This document shows positions 25,801 to 36,900 of a stretch of DNA of 64,000 bases, piece after piece. The notes beneath the pieces were generated by a model that saw nothing but the letters and a program-made list of their open reading frames with translations, ran no database searches and was not told where the DNA came from. The stretch spans positions 6,574,501-6,638,500 of the forward strand of contig OX359200.1 in NCBI GenBank assembly GCA_947172415.1, in the 5' to 3' direction. Positions within the stretch are counted from its first letter, which is position 1; each line of letters opens with the position of its first letter. Origin of the DNA: Chondrosia reniformis (taxonomy: Eukaryota > Porifera > Demospongiae > Chondrillida > Chondrillidae). Position numbers and translations under genes: made by a program.

Positions 25801-28800
25801 AACTGTACATTATCAGTGTGAGGGACGGTTGGGCCAACGGTACATTATCAGTGTGAGGGACGGTTGGGCCAACGGTACCTTATCAGTGTGAGGGACGGTT
25901 GGGCCAACGGTACATTATCAGTGTGAGGGACGGTTGTGCCAACGGTACCTTATCAGTGTGAGGGACGGTTGTGCCAACGGTACCTTATCAGTGTGAGGGA
26001 CGGTTGTGCCAACGGTACCTTATCAGTGTGAGGGACGGTTGTGGTCATCATTCTTATCACATGATCATTCATTTCTCTCAACTGTTTTGGAGTCACCTCT
26101 TCAGACTTTGAGCTCTACAGAAAACAATATAAAGTGACTGAAATACACTGCTTGACACAGTACTACACACCAAGTATACAGTAGTTGATACAACCCAACA
26201 ATAGGTAGAGGTAAAGGTAGAGGGAGAGGGAGTGGGAGGGGGAGGGGGAGGGGGAGAGGGGGAGAGGGAGAGGGAGAGGGTGAGGGAGAGGGATACATAA
26301 CCTTGGAAGAGTGATGCTTACTTTGCCTGTTTCTGGTGGAACGGTAATGGCACACTCCTTCAAAACAAACTCCACCATTAAGTGTCCTCCTTCCACCTCA
26401 AGGTATCTGTGACTTGCCATTGAGATGATGGTCTGGGCAAACACTGAACGTATCTAAATACAGAGCAGAGAAAAGAGAACAAACTTCAAAATGAACCATC
26501 AGACTGCCCTGCAGTGATCTACCAGGTCTACCTGACCTTTAGATTTGGTTCGGCAAGGAGGATCTTCAGTCCATTAACAATAAGAGCCCTCTTGTCCTGC
26601 AGGGCCTTTTCTATGTACAGGGGAGAAAATAGGGAATTTTCCTTATTTCTAATCCATTCAACCATTCAAATCACATGTGTGTCACATGATCTGAAATTGG
26701 CTTACCACAAGAATTAATAATGTGTTTCAAGATGTTGAGTGTTGGCAATCGTATCTTCTCCTTTTCTCCCAACTTTGCCATCAAAAATGAAATTACCTTA
26801 TCAGAATATCCATTAGCTAAAGTGAAAGATAATGGAGGTGCATGAGTGTGGTGTGATGGTGAGGGGAGTGATGATGAGTGTGGTGTGATGGTTAGTGTGG
26901 TGTGATGGTGAGGGGAGTGATGATGAGGGGAGTGTGATGGTTAGTGTGGTGTGATGGTGAGGGGAGTGATGATGAGGGGAGTGGTGGTTAGTGTGGTGTG
27001 ATGTTATGGTGGGATGGTAACTATTGTCAGGAGATGTAGAGAAGGTATTGTACGAACAGAAAAGTAAACTCACTCAAAACAGTAAAACATCTTAATAATT
27101 CACTTTGGTTTCTGATGGACACTTGTGAAGTCATGTCCACCGGAATACAAGCCTTATATTTGGAGGGGGCAAGAAATATATGCTACACATAAGACTAATG
27201 TAGTTACATACATGCAAGTAGTGTGAGAAGTAGACATCAACAATGTTTTGCAAAGTTTGGCATTATGAGCAAGAAAGTCTGTCCTGTAAACTGATATTGA
27301 GAGATTAGTACTTACATAGCCATGCATTGTCAGCAGGGTTGAATCCAGTAACATTTCTAAATTTAACGCATTCTTAGTAAAAGCAGCTTCTAGGATGTTA
27401 CACATGCACTGTACACAGAAATATAAATCATCAGTCCTTGATAATCAAACCACAACCATTTGCATACAAATACAAATACAGAGGGAGACATTCACCTGGG
27501 AGAGTGGGTAGTGCTCAGAGTGCTTCTTGTACAAGTTCAGAACAGTTGGAATCAGTTTCGGGATCTGTTCATTCAGGTGGGCAGGACTGAGGAGCTTGGA
27601 GGCAAACCCTACAGCTCCTATCACAGCCACTCTCAGCTGGAGGAGGAGGAGGAGGAGATGGAGGAGATGGAGATGATGGAGGAGATGGAGATGATGTAGG
27701 AGGAGGAGATGGAGATGATGTAGGAGGAGGAGGAGGAGGAGGAGGAGAAGGAGGAGGAGGAGAAGGAGGAGGAGGAGAAGGAGGAGGAGGAGAAGGATGG
27801 AGATGTAGGAGGAGGAGGAGGAGGAGGATGAGGAGGAGAGGAGATGTAGGAGGAAATATTGTGAACTATGAGACATGTAGAGGGTGATTAATAATGTCGT
27901 ATTCTCATGCAGAGCTCCGTAATTGGTGTTATATATTCGAACTGTAGGCATCAAAAAGTGTCGCTTTTAAAAATTTAAATACGTGTATACACAGAGGAGC
28001 TGTGTATTCTCTAGTGTTTCTTATTACTAAAGACACACTTTCTATAAAAACTGTGATAAAAGGAAGACTGATAATAGCTAGGGACTGATATTGCACACGT
28101 TGATTAGCAGTCCACCTACATACCTTGTCATGTATAAGGAATGTCTAGACACACAAACAAGAAATACAGCTACCACTACAAGTTGACATGTGAAATGTGT
28201 GAACTATTACATGATCATACTGTGAGAACAGTAAATATTTTATACTCATATGAATAATCTAAAACATCAATTCTCAATATGCCACATCTACTTTAGAGTA
28301 AAGGCCTATAGGGAACTAAACCTAGTGAGAGCTTTGAATGAGGATACAAGGGTTTTCTCCTTCTACTTCTCTTCTACTCCACTGGGCCAGACAGCTGTTT
28401 CTGGGAATTCCACCCTTCATCAGTGAACCTGGGAATCTTTGTCTTCTTCTTGATCTTTAGTGAGTCTTTGGCTCTCTGTGCTAAATCTTGGGGTCTTATA
28501 ACAGTATAAAAAAGAAAATAATAAAAATGGGCTACCTTGCTTTCTTTTGATAGCAGCCATTGGCTGACAAGGTGTTCATATGCTGAATATATCTCTCCTT
28601 CAAATCCTTCCTCGTTAATCCTGCTCTTGGCTGCAGTCTCTTTGTCGGCTAGGTACTCCAAGATACTCTCACAAAACAGTGCAATGGCTATAAATGGTGC
28701 ATACAAAATAGAGCAATTACAATTGATAACTAAACCACAACCATTTACACTATTAAGTTAACACAGGTTTCCCAAAATTATGGCTATTAATTATTAATTA

Positions 28801-30816
28801 TGGCTATTAATTATTAATTATGGCTATTAATTATTAATTATGGCTAAACTTTCATTTCATGTAGGTTAAGATATTAGCTGCCAACGTTAAAGACTCACTC
28901 GAAGAGAACACCCATTGCATGTTGTCATGCTTGGCTTGGCTGAGCATGGGCAACATGCGAGCAATCACAACATTCAGAGATGGCACAACTGCTTTGGCTA
29001 AGATAACATAAAAGGAATATGTACCACTGATGTAACGTACACATACTACATATGAATATAAAATATAATATGGCCACCAGGTAATACAGTGGACCCTCGC
29101 TTATCCGGACCCAACGGGACTGGACTAGGTCCAGATAACTGAAACGACTGGATATGTGAAGCAATAACCATTGCACTGTACATACGGTACGCACCAAAAG
29201 AAACGAGATTTTCAAGCAAGGAATGAGTAGTATTTCATAATACATCAAAATATCACATTCTCAATGTACAGAAAATGCATATGTACAAACTTGAAGGACA
29301 CGCACACGCTGGAGTCTACATACCATTTGCAGTTGATAACAGCCCGAGGGCTCTAACTACAAAGTAGTGAGGCTGGCCTCCGGGAGGGAACTTGCTGAGC
29401 AAACCTTTCAACACTTTATCGGCAAACCTCAGTCCCAGTGTTGTGAGGACATTGCAAGCAGCTGTCTGCCACTCTGGTATCACGTCCTGTGACACACAAA
29501 AGAATATGACAATTAACTGAATAGCTCTACATTAGATTCCTATACAGTATAGCATGGATAAGGTATAGCCCTCACTAATGAAAATGTGATGAAAATAAAT
29601 AAATTACTAAATTTGTGTGCAATTGGTAATAGAGAAATAGCAAACTATAAGAAGATATGTTCCTCTTTTACACAAGTTAATGTCAAATTTGTACGACAGT
29701 TTGAAGATAATAACATAGAGATCGCATTGCACTACTATTGGGTATATGCCATGTGAATGTCTGAAACACAACTTGTTGGCTGGTATTTCCTACCGAAGAC
29801 ACATGTATTACATTATAACTGTAGCAACTTAGTGTAGCTGTAGTGTTTATAAGAAGGAAATGTCATATGATGCAATATTACATAACTCACTGATGATTGT
29901 GTCAGTTCTCTCAGTGATAGGTCAATCAAACTACTTGCCAAGTCGGTTGAAATCCTGTCAATGTGTTCAATACAAATTTTCTCCATTGTGTTCAAAATTA
30001 GTATGCGATGTCCACGTGGCAACTAGCATTTAAAATTGATATGGAATATGAACCAAAAAAATGAAACTGTAAGATCTCTTGTATAATAAATAGAGTTTTT
30101 CAACATTAACAATATTACCATAACTTTCTATGTAAAAATAGTTGTGTATGTTAATTTTCAAATTTTACAATGTGTACATATCTGTCTGGCCCAGTAGAGA
30201 AGGTGAAGGAGGAAACTCTTGTATCCTCATCCAAAGCTCTCACTATGTTTAGTTCCCTATAGGACTTTACTCTAAAGTAGATGTAGCATGTAGTGTTTGA
30301 TTATTCATGCATACCTTGCCATGCTTCCAAAGGTAGTCGTATGCAGCCCTGAGAACCACCTCCAACTGCTTCCTCGCCATATCAATGAGCGAATCCATTA
30401 CCGTTCTCCTCACTTCCCTTTCCTTGTCGCACAGGGCCTCCACCAGCGCACCAGCCAGAGCTACGAAAGGAGAGGGGAGGAGAAAGGCTGACGGAGCTGA
30501 TCCAGGCGATAGGCAGCAGCTCCCTACTATACAGGTTGCACTATCTTATACAATAGGAATAGCAGCATGTTAATTGTAGATACGATCGCCTACGAATTTA
30601 TGCGATTCTGCAAGTCAATCGTAGACACGTAAACGGGTAGTCCGCGATTGGATGGTAAGTCTGCGATCAATACTTCCGGTATATAAAAATAACTTGTATA
30701 CTTTGATCGTCCAAGCACTTAAACTTCGCTTTCTTTAACTCTATCCTATTCCGCACTCAAATGCCATCGTAGACTACAATGGACTTCCTACCTGGAGCTT
30801 GTAGAGCTATCGCCAT
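10804..30816 (-). CDS. MROH1: Maestro heat-like repeat protein MROH1, 42 exons
   Basis: Exons: 30792-30816, 30315-30460, 29891-30022, 29324-29486, 28899-28997, 28536-28687, 27496-27636, 27316-27408, 27074-27152, 26706-26816, 26537-26610, 26322-26453, 26019-26114, 24844-24988, 24305-24345, 24052-24226, 23681-23736, 23511-23618, 23090-23209, 22325-22447, 22126-22208, 21707-21773, 21517-21642, 20748-20830, 20032-20161, 19170-19283, 18515-18622, 18306-18447, 16575-16675, 16091-16243, 15735-15889, 15379-15544, 14427-14584, 14032-14169, 13693-13807, 13162-13308, 12614-12793, 12005-12160, 11807-11941, 11622-11724, 11248-11313, 10804-10886. The sum is 4920 nt, 1639 aa with stop; human MROH1 is about 1641 aa. 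All phases join. Landmarks shared with human MROH1, in order: [76 protein letters not shown]. It is a chain of HEAT-type helical repeats with a poorly known cellular role. The start MAIALQAP is only 96 bp from the BOP1 start. Confidence 0.96.
11110..11240 (+). repeat. Dispersed repeat family 1, old copy
   Basis: Degenerate match (GGATGAGGATACAG, CAGTGACCTTGAAAGTCTTT) in an MROH1 intron, ending just before the exon 11248-11313. Confidence 0.5.
13435..13575 (+). repeat. Dispersed repeat family 1, 5' fragment
   Basis: Starts CATGAATAATCTAACACACC and runs through GGCCTATAGGGAAGTAAACC to a stop near TTCTCTGCTCATG. It lacks the 3' half. Confidence 0.7.
13901..14010 (+). repeat. 22-bp tandem repeat, five units, in an MROH1 intron
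   Basis: GTCACATGACTGTATGAAAG plus AG repeated. It lies about 20 bases inside the intron from the donor of exon 14032-14169. Confidence 0.9.
14670..14960 (+). repeat. Diverged repeats around GGATTGCTATGGAAAC
   Basis: About seven copies of TTGCTATGGAAAC spaced 35-75 bp apart in the MROH1 intron 14585-15378; the remainder of that intron is featureless AT-rich DNA. Confidence 0.75.
17216..17510 (+). repeat. Two adjacent 150-bp direct repeats
   Basis: Units 17216-17366 and 17367-17510, offset 151, nearly identical (for example ACAAACATCC against ACAAAAATCC). A recent local duplication in an intron. Confidence 0.93.
17625..17865 (+). repeat. Dispersed repeat family 2
   Basis: Begins AGAAAATAGGGGAATTTAGG and carries ATCATCATCATCTGACTCTG, CCCACTCATGTC and ATGGTCGAGCCATAGACAGC. 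Relatives lie at 19555-19710, 47790-48050 and 50215-50330. Confidence 0.8.
18060..18160 (+). repeat. Dispersed repeat family 3 fragment
   Basis: Core CTGAAGAAGAACCCTTGGGG followed by TTGAAATG, a short hairpin motif shared with 24480-24740 and 62405-62470. Confidence 0.55.
19555..19710 (+). repeat. Dispersed repeat family 2, rearranged copy
   Basis: ACTCTGGATATTACCCCTGC and CCCACTCATG match the copy at 47790; the right part appears in altered order, ending ATCTTAAAGTTCCCTTATTT. Confidence 0.6.
19725..19895. repeat. Dispersed repeat family 3, palindromic copy
   Basis: Left arm GAGGTTCATCTTTTAGACTT and right arm AGAAGATGAACCACCTCAAA are inverted copies; the centre has GACCCTCTGAGTCTTCTTCAG. 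This looks like a small terminal-inverted-repeat (MITE-type) element. Confidence 0.7.
20490..20705. repeat. 39-bp tandem repeat, five units, in an MROH1 intron
   Basis: Unit landmarks TCAAATCCTATACCTGAGGT and ACTGAATGACATTATA. Because 39 divides by 3 and the unit lacks stops, both strands read open here; this is not coding. On the MROH1 sense strand each unit contains CTCAG|GTATAG, a donor-like string. Confidence 0.95.
20865..21450. repeat. 22-24-bp GC-rich tandem array in an MROH1 intron
   Basis: More than 20 units of CTTATACCTTCCGGCCCCAC, degrading toward 21300-21450. It takes up most of the intron 20831-21516. In the MROH1 sense direction every unit reads GGAAG|GTATAAG. Confidence 0.95.
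21778..22115. repeat. (GGAT/GGGT)n tetranucleotide array filling an MROH1 intron
   Basis: ATGGATGGATGGGTGG-type array. The intron runs 21774-22125, so the array occupies nearly all of it and abuts the acceptor CTGCAG of exon 21707-21773. The open frames on both strands are repeat artefacts. Confidence 0.97.
22800..23040 (+). repeat. Dispersed repeat family 1 copy, intronic
   Basis: GGGAACTAAAGCTAGTGAG, GGGCCAGACAGCTGTTTCTG. It lies just downstream of MROH1 exon 23090-23209; reading past that exon's donor continues open into the element, but the downstream exon joins correctly without it. Confidence 0.85.
23763..24030. repeat. (GGGAGA)n purine array filling an MROH1 intron
   Basis: Intron 23737-24051 is almost wholly GAGAGGGAGAGG-type repeat; on the transcribed strand it is a pyrimidine tract of roughly 270 bases. 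Confidence 0.95.
24480..24740. repeat. Dispersed repeat family 3, long copy
   Basis: Contains CACTGAAGAAGACCCCCAGG followed by GTCGAAACGTTTGG: a GACCC/GGGTC hairpin between CTGAAGA and GAAAC. Flanks carry TTTCTTCTAACTC and CTCTAGACACTCCCAAAGTC, as in the other family 3 copies. Confidence 0.7.
25310..26043 (-). repeat. 35-bp minisatellite made of an MROH1 exon-intron junction
   Basis: About 20 units of 35 bp. In the MROH1 sense direction a unit is CACAACCGTCCCTCACACTG then ATAAG|GTACC then GTTGG. The first 25 bases are the last 25 bases of exon 26019-26114 and the last 10 are the start of its intron. Units nearest the exon keep AAG|GTACC; many distal ones read AAT|GTACC. The exon's true donor is at 26018/26019. 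Confidence 0.95.
26210..26305. repeat. (GGGAGA/GGGGGA)n purine tract in an MROH1 intron
   Basis: Lies in intron 26115-26321; pyrimidine-rich in the sense direction. Confidence 0.9.
26830..27010. repeat. GTGTGATGG / GAGGGGAGTGATGATGAG tandem repeat
   Basis: Irregular repeat in the intron 26817-27073 of MROH1; no exon is required here. Confidence 0.85.
27637..27860. repeat. (GGA)n array directly abutting an MROH1 3' splice site
   Basis: In the sense direction (CTC/CTT/CAT)n runs straight into CCTCCAG|CTGAGAGTGG, the acceptor of exon 27496-27636. The polypyrimidine tract has in effect been expanded to about 200 bases. Confidence 0.93.
28240..28500 (+). repeat. Dispersed repeat family 1, full-length-looking copy
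   Basis: Starts CATATGAATAATCTAAAACA, continues CATCTACTTTAGAGTAAAGG, CCTATAGGGAACTAAACCTA, GGGCCAGACAGCTGTTTCTG and ends TCTGTGCTAAATCTTGGGG. Best reference copy for the family in this window. Confidence 0.85.
30181..30312 (-). repeat. Dispersed repeat family 1, reverse copy next to an MROH1 exon
   Basis: CTGTCTGGCCCAGTAGAGAA to TGATTATTCATGCA. Its end coincides with the donor region of exon 30315-30460, so the element supplies the first bases of the intron. Confidence 0.8.
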
Positions 30817-30912
30817 TTTCTTTGTGACCACGCCTCCAAATTTGTCACATGAGTTGTGGGCATGCAAGTAAGATATAGAATTTATTTCGCAATAGAGAAG
30901 TCTGTGAACAAT
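30817..30912. promoter_or_regulatory. Divergent MROH1/BOP1 promoter
   Basis: Only 96 bp separate the two start codons, so both 5' UTRs and core promoters must sit here or overlap the coding starts. It holds a GC/KLF-like CCACGCCTCC, an E-box CACATG within GTCACATGA, and no clear TATA box. Both starts read ATGGCG, a YY1-like core. Function is inferred from geometry. Confidence 0.7.
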
Positions 30913-33900
30913 ATGGCGACCAAGCGAAAGCATACTTTAGCTAGCAATGAGAGCATTACTGTTAGCAAAAATGAGCAAGAAATCGAGAACGTGGATTTTG
31001 ATTTTGGAGTAAGTCCAGATACACCGTGTTCAGAGCGTCATGACGTATGACTAAATTGCTGTATTTAGAATAGTCTTCAATTGCAATGGGGCAAGCATGG
31101 AGGCTAAATGTTTCAGCATTGATTGGGTGGTATGAGGCATTCACCCTTCTTGCTTAAGTACTGCCTCCCTTTTTTTAAAATTCTGGAATTATGAATTACT
31201 TCAATGTTACCTGTTTACCATTTAATATATATGAAAACAGGATGATCACATGATAGTCATGTGATCTGCAGGTAATACAAACAGAGGGTGATGATGAAAC
31301 TGATACAAGTGAGAGCTACTACTCTGGACTGGAGGAAGACTTGGAGGAATCAGAAGACAGCAATGAGATTGAGAACTCCGATGATGATAGTGAAGGATCC
31401 GATGATGATAATGAAGATGATATTGAAGGATCCAGTGACAATATTGAAGGATCTGGTGATAATATTGAAGGATCCAGTGATGATATTGAAGGATCCAGTG
31501 ACAATATTGAAGGATCTGGTGATGATATTGAAGGATCCAGTGACGATATTGAAGGATCCAGTGATAATATTGAAGGATCCAGTGATAATATTGAAGGATC
31601 CAGTGACGATATTGAAGGATCTGACAGCGACAACTATGGTTCTCAGTTGGCTGAAGGTCAAAGAAGAGAACCTAATGTAAGTTCATTTCCTTCCCTTTGC
31701 AATCCTAATGTAATCTTTGTTCATTAATTAGCTCCATTATACTTCATTCTGTGAAGCTAATTAACCTTGAAGATGTAGCAACAGGTGTACTCAGGGACGG
31801 TGGTGACTTCAGTAGTTAATGGACCTGATTCTAAGAATGCTTTGTGCGTACTCACTGGACCAACTAATCTGTCTAACCTCTCTGACATAGCTCCCTGATA
31901 ATTATTTTAGAAAATATCACAAGAGGAGGGGGGATGCAATATGGGGAAAAATTGAGGGGGAACCAGTTAATTGTTTGTTTGTTTGCTATTAAAATTGGCA
32001 GTTCCAAGAATGAGTTGGCATGAAAATATTAAGTAGAACCTAGCATTAACAACATACAACATATGACTTATATATTATGTGTACTGACTATCTCCTGCAA
32101 AGAGAAAAAAGTCTTTGAATATGAATGATTGATTTATTTTCTTCCAAGTATGAGTGTGTGTTTCTGTTCTGTATTTGCATGTATTCTCTTCAGGATGGTA
32201 AAGATGGACCATCTGGTGACAGCATTAGGAGACAAAAGAGCATCTCACGAGGTCCATCATCACATTTTGAGTCCGTTGACACATCAGATGAAGAGGTAAT
32301 CAGAGAAGTTGTTTTGTCACCCAGCCATCATCCCTTGTAGCCTTCCATCACCCAGCCATCATCCCTTGTAGCCTTCCATCACCCAGCCATCATCCCTTGT
32401 AGCCTTCCATCACCTAGCAATCCCTTGTAGCCTTCCATCACCCAGCCATCATCCCTTGTAGCCTTCCATCACCCAGCCATCATCCCTTGTAGCCTTCCAT
32501 CACCCAGCCATCATCCCATATAACCTTCCATCACCCAGCCATCATCTCTTGTAGCCTTCCATCACCAAGCCTCTATTTTGGTCATTGTTTTGTCTCTCAT
32601 TCGCATATCACTGCAATGACTTTCGGTTCAGCGGCCATTTACACGAACGACAACCCTCTCGAGCGCGCATCACACGAAAAATATAATATAGGAGCGATAA
32701 TTAGAATTCTTGCGACATTTGTGGTTCGGCCGGCTTTGACGGGCTTCCGAAGACTGCACGATAACATTCCAATTGAGCCGCTAGTCGTTAAATCCTGACC
32801 TAGAGTTTCATTGTGATTGTTCTGCGCGAAAAGAAGGATGCCTGGAGAGACGACCGCCAGTCAGTCCTCAAAACCTGGAGAAACAAAGAAGAAACAAGAC
32901 AAAAAAGTAATTACAATAGGAAACTATCCTCTCCTCCACAGCCTATGAAATCATAACATGCTATTCTCTTATCTTCATTTAGTGGCAGCCTACAGTTGTA
33001 AAACCATTCAATTTGAGCGTAAACCGTCGTGTCGAAGATCGTGCTAAACTCCACCAGGATCGATCGAAGGATGAGGAGAAAGAGAGACGCGATCTAAGAG
33101 CTCAGAAAGAGAAAGAAGACAAGAAAGCTATAAGCGAATACAGAAAGAGTTTGGATTTCAAAGCTCAGCCAGTACGTCACTACAAGCCCGTTTCTTTCGA
33201 TTCGAGCAAAAGGACACCAACTACCACAAAGTCGCCAAATCTAGCGTCTTCTTCGCGAACGCGTCTCTCCAAGGAAGGTACCGATGGGGCTGCACTATCC
33301 ACCAAGACACCTCTGTCCTCTAACCGCTCCAAATCGGCGTCGAGGCCTTCCGCCATTAGAGTCACTACCGCTACCACGAAACCGACTGTGCCAAAGTCGA
33401 CAACTTCGAGGTCGTCGAGTTTACCTCGTTCGACGGTTGCAAGTACCAAAAGCGGTGCCAAGTCCACTGCCACATCAAAGGTCAAGTCACCGCATACTGG
33501 AACAAGCAAAGCCGCCACAGCCAAGAAAACACCTCAGACGTCTGGAAAGAAGACCAAGTCAAAATCTGCCACGTCTGCTTCCAAGGCAAAGGAACCTCAA
33601 GAGCAAGAAGAGGCCAAGCCTAGTCAAGTCCAACCAGAAGAAACTTTGCTAGACCTCACACCAACTGCTTCAGAGCCTGCTACTACGCACAGTCTGGTGG
33701 ACATTGACCCTGTTGTCACCTCTTCATTAATCAACAACGGAGAAGATCAGTTGAGTCATGCGGAACAACACCACGATGAGCCAAACTTTGAAGAGAGGAA
33801 ACTTGATGAGGCTGATGTACCTGCGGAAGATACACAGGTAGACGAACCATTTCCTACTACAGGTGATGACCAATCTGGTACTGTAGAGGAAGATGCTCCT

Positions 33901-36900
33901 CAAGAGCAGCCATTTTTTGGGTTGGAGCAGAAAGAGCCCAGTCCTGCAGCTGATGCTGAGGAGAGTAGATTTGATGACCTTACACCTCAGGAGGATGATG
34001 CTGGACGGTCCTTCCAACAGCCCTGGGAATCTAAACCAGAAATTTCAATTGACTCCCCCAAAAATGATGACTTTGATCCATTCTCACAGCATGCACCTGA
34101 AATACCACAATCTAATCAATCCTTCCAGCCAGACTCTTTCAAACCTCAGGAAGATGAGCCTTTTAGACCTCAGGAAGATGAACCATTCCAGCCTCAGGAA
34201 GATGAGCCGTTCAAACCTCAGGAGGATGAACCATTCCAGCCTCAGGAAGATGAGCCGTTCAAACCTCAGGAGGATGAACCATTCCAGCCTCAGGAAGATG
34301 AGCCGTTCAAACCTCAGGAGGATGAACCATTCCAGCCTCAGGAAGATGAACCATTCAGACCTCAGGAAGATGAGCCGTTCAAACCTCAGGAGGATGAACC
34401 ATTCCAGCCTCAGGAAGATGAGCCGTTCAAACCTCAGGAGGATGAACCATTCCAGCCTCAGGAAGATGAACCATTCAGACCTCAGGAAGATGAGCAATTC
34501 AGACCTCAGGAAGATGAGCCTTTTAGACCTCAGGAAGATGAGCCATTCAAACCTCAGGAAGATGAGCCGTTCAAATCTCAGGAGGATGAACCATTCCAGC
34601 CTCAGGAAGATGAGCCGTTCAAACCTCAGGAAGATGAACCATTCCAGCCTCAGGAAGATGAGCCATTCCAGCCTCAGGAAGATGAGCCATTCCAGCCTCA
34701 GGAAGATGAACCATTCCAGCCTCAGGAAGATGAACCATTCAGACCTCAGGAAGATGAGCCATTCCAGCCTCAGGAAGATGAGCAATTCAGACCTCAGGAA
34801 GATGAACCATTCAGACCTCAGGAAGATGAACCATTCAGACCTCAGGAAGATGAGCCATTCCAGCCTCAGGAAGATGAGCAATTCAGACCTCAGGAAGATG
34901 AGCCATTCAGACCTCAGGAAGATGAGCAATTCAGACCTCAGGAAGATGAGCCATTCCAGCCTCAGGAAGATGAACCATTCAGACCTCAGGAAGATGAGCC
35001 GTTCAAACCTCAGGAGGATGAACCATTTCAGCCTCAGGAAGATGAGCCATTCAAGCCTCAGGAAGATGAACCATTTAGACCTCAGGAAGATGAGCCGTTC
35101 AAACCTCAGGAGGATGAACCATTCCAGCCTCAGGAAGATGAGCCATTCAAGCCTCGGGAAGATGAACCATTCCAGCCTCAGGAAGATGAACCATTCCAGC
35201 CTCAGGAAGATGAACCATTCCAGCCTCAGGAAGATGAGCCATTCCAGCCTCAGGAAGATGAACCATTCCAGCCTCAGGAGGATGAGCCATTCCAGCCTCA
35301 GGAGGATGAGCCATTCCAGCCTCAGGAGGATGAACCATTCCAGCCTCAGGAAGATGAGCCATTCCAGCCTCAGGAAGATGAGCCATTCAGACCTCAGGAG
35401 GATGAACCATTCCAGCCTCAGGAAGATGAACCGTTCAAACCTCAGGAAGATGATCCTTTTCCCCAACAAAGGTCACCAGTGGACCCCACTGACTCACTTC
35501 CTTTTGATGCTCCCACTTCGCCAGGAGACAATGAAGGTGATGGACAAATAAAAATGGCCTCCAATCCATTTGACATGCCTTTTGAATCCTCTACCAACCC
35601 CTTTGGCAATAACATCTCTCCTCAGCAACCCGAGGACCCAGGTGATGTGCAAAGCACTGAGCTGCAAGAACAGCCGTCAGCAGATGTAGTGATCACCTCC
35701 ACACCTGATGATGGTGAAGGTGACCCACCGTTTCAATCTCAGGGAGGCACTTCAATAATAGAGCCCATGGTGTCTGAGCAGCAGGAATATGATGATGAGC
35801 CTGAAGACGATGATGATTCTCAAGGTGGATTTGCTGAAGATTCTCCACCCTTTACGACTAGCAAGGATACGTTTGGTTTTGAGCAAGACATTACTGATCA
35901 AGAGGTGCAGAGAGCCATTAAAGATGATGAAAGTGGTCCACCTACTGATGATGTCCCATTGGAGGAAGATCGTGGAGACAGTGCCCCTTTGGAGCACGAC
36001 AGCCCTCTACCCAGACACTCCCCTTACACTGAGCCTCTTCAGCAGGAGCAACAGGGGGAGCCCCAAGGGGAACCCCCTAAGGAGGAACCTAGCCACCATT
36101 TTGCTGTTTTTGTAGGTAGAAGGCAGATTACTATATCGCCTGACTTAGATGATGATCAAGGTGATTTTTTCTAGCTTAAGATTTTGGAAGGAAGAAATTC
36201 AAGTTAAACTGTTAAATTTTTGTCCAATTTCCCCAATTTATTTCAATTTTTGTTTTAACACAAGAATTTCAGTTACATTTGAAGCACACATGATTCAGGT
36301 GTAAATTCAAGCAACAAATGCACACATTGCCAAATTGTTACATTCAAGCAGATTGTACATACAGAATTACTATGTAATGAAGCATTGTTTGGACTATTTA
36401 TAAATGTATAACCATTAATGATCCTTTGGTATACAGACTGAACTCATTTCTATGCAATGTCTTACTGTTGCTAGGCTGAATATGTATTTTATTGATGAGT
36501 TCATTTTCAGTAAGAAATTGTGTGCTTAAATGGAGTGCTGTCTACTGAATTGAGCTTTAACCATTTTGTCACTTTGTCCATTCCATTGGAGATACTTTGT
36601 GATTCCTGGGTTGTGAATCTATTAATGTGTATGTAATCCTCCTATTCTCCCAATATTACATGTATACAGAGGACAATATGAGTAGTACTTTCTAATTAGG
36701 GATGGGCCCAAAATGGCCACCCTATTCAATGTACTTATACTAATAATCATCACCTCATAAATTGACCATGAAAGTGAATGAGTGGAAGAGGTTTGTGGTG
36801 ATTACCTGTTTGGTTCGAAAGTGTTCTTTGAAGTACGTATGTATGTCATAACCTGAAGCAGCCAAGTACTCTATTATTGTAACTACAGTGAAGTGTACAA

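Noticed and set aside
25310-26043. CRISPR-like regularly spaced repeat
   Set aside because: Units are contiguous with no unique spacers, in a eukaryotic intron, and derived from the neighbouring exon.
28120-28150. Possible small MROH1 exon near TACCTTGTCATG
   Set aside because: Exons 28536-28687 and 27496-27636 join in phase and match human MROH1 contiguously, leaving no residues to place.
34084-35469. 461-codon antisense frame and 552-codon second forward frame across the 30-bp repeats
   Set aside because: Both exist only because a 30-bp unit without stops is repeated 44 times; the frame with the TPX2 domain, its own start and stop is the real one.
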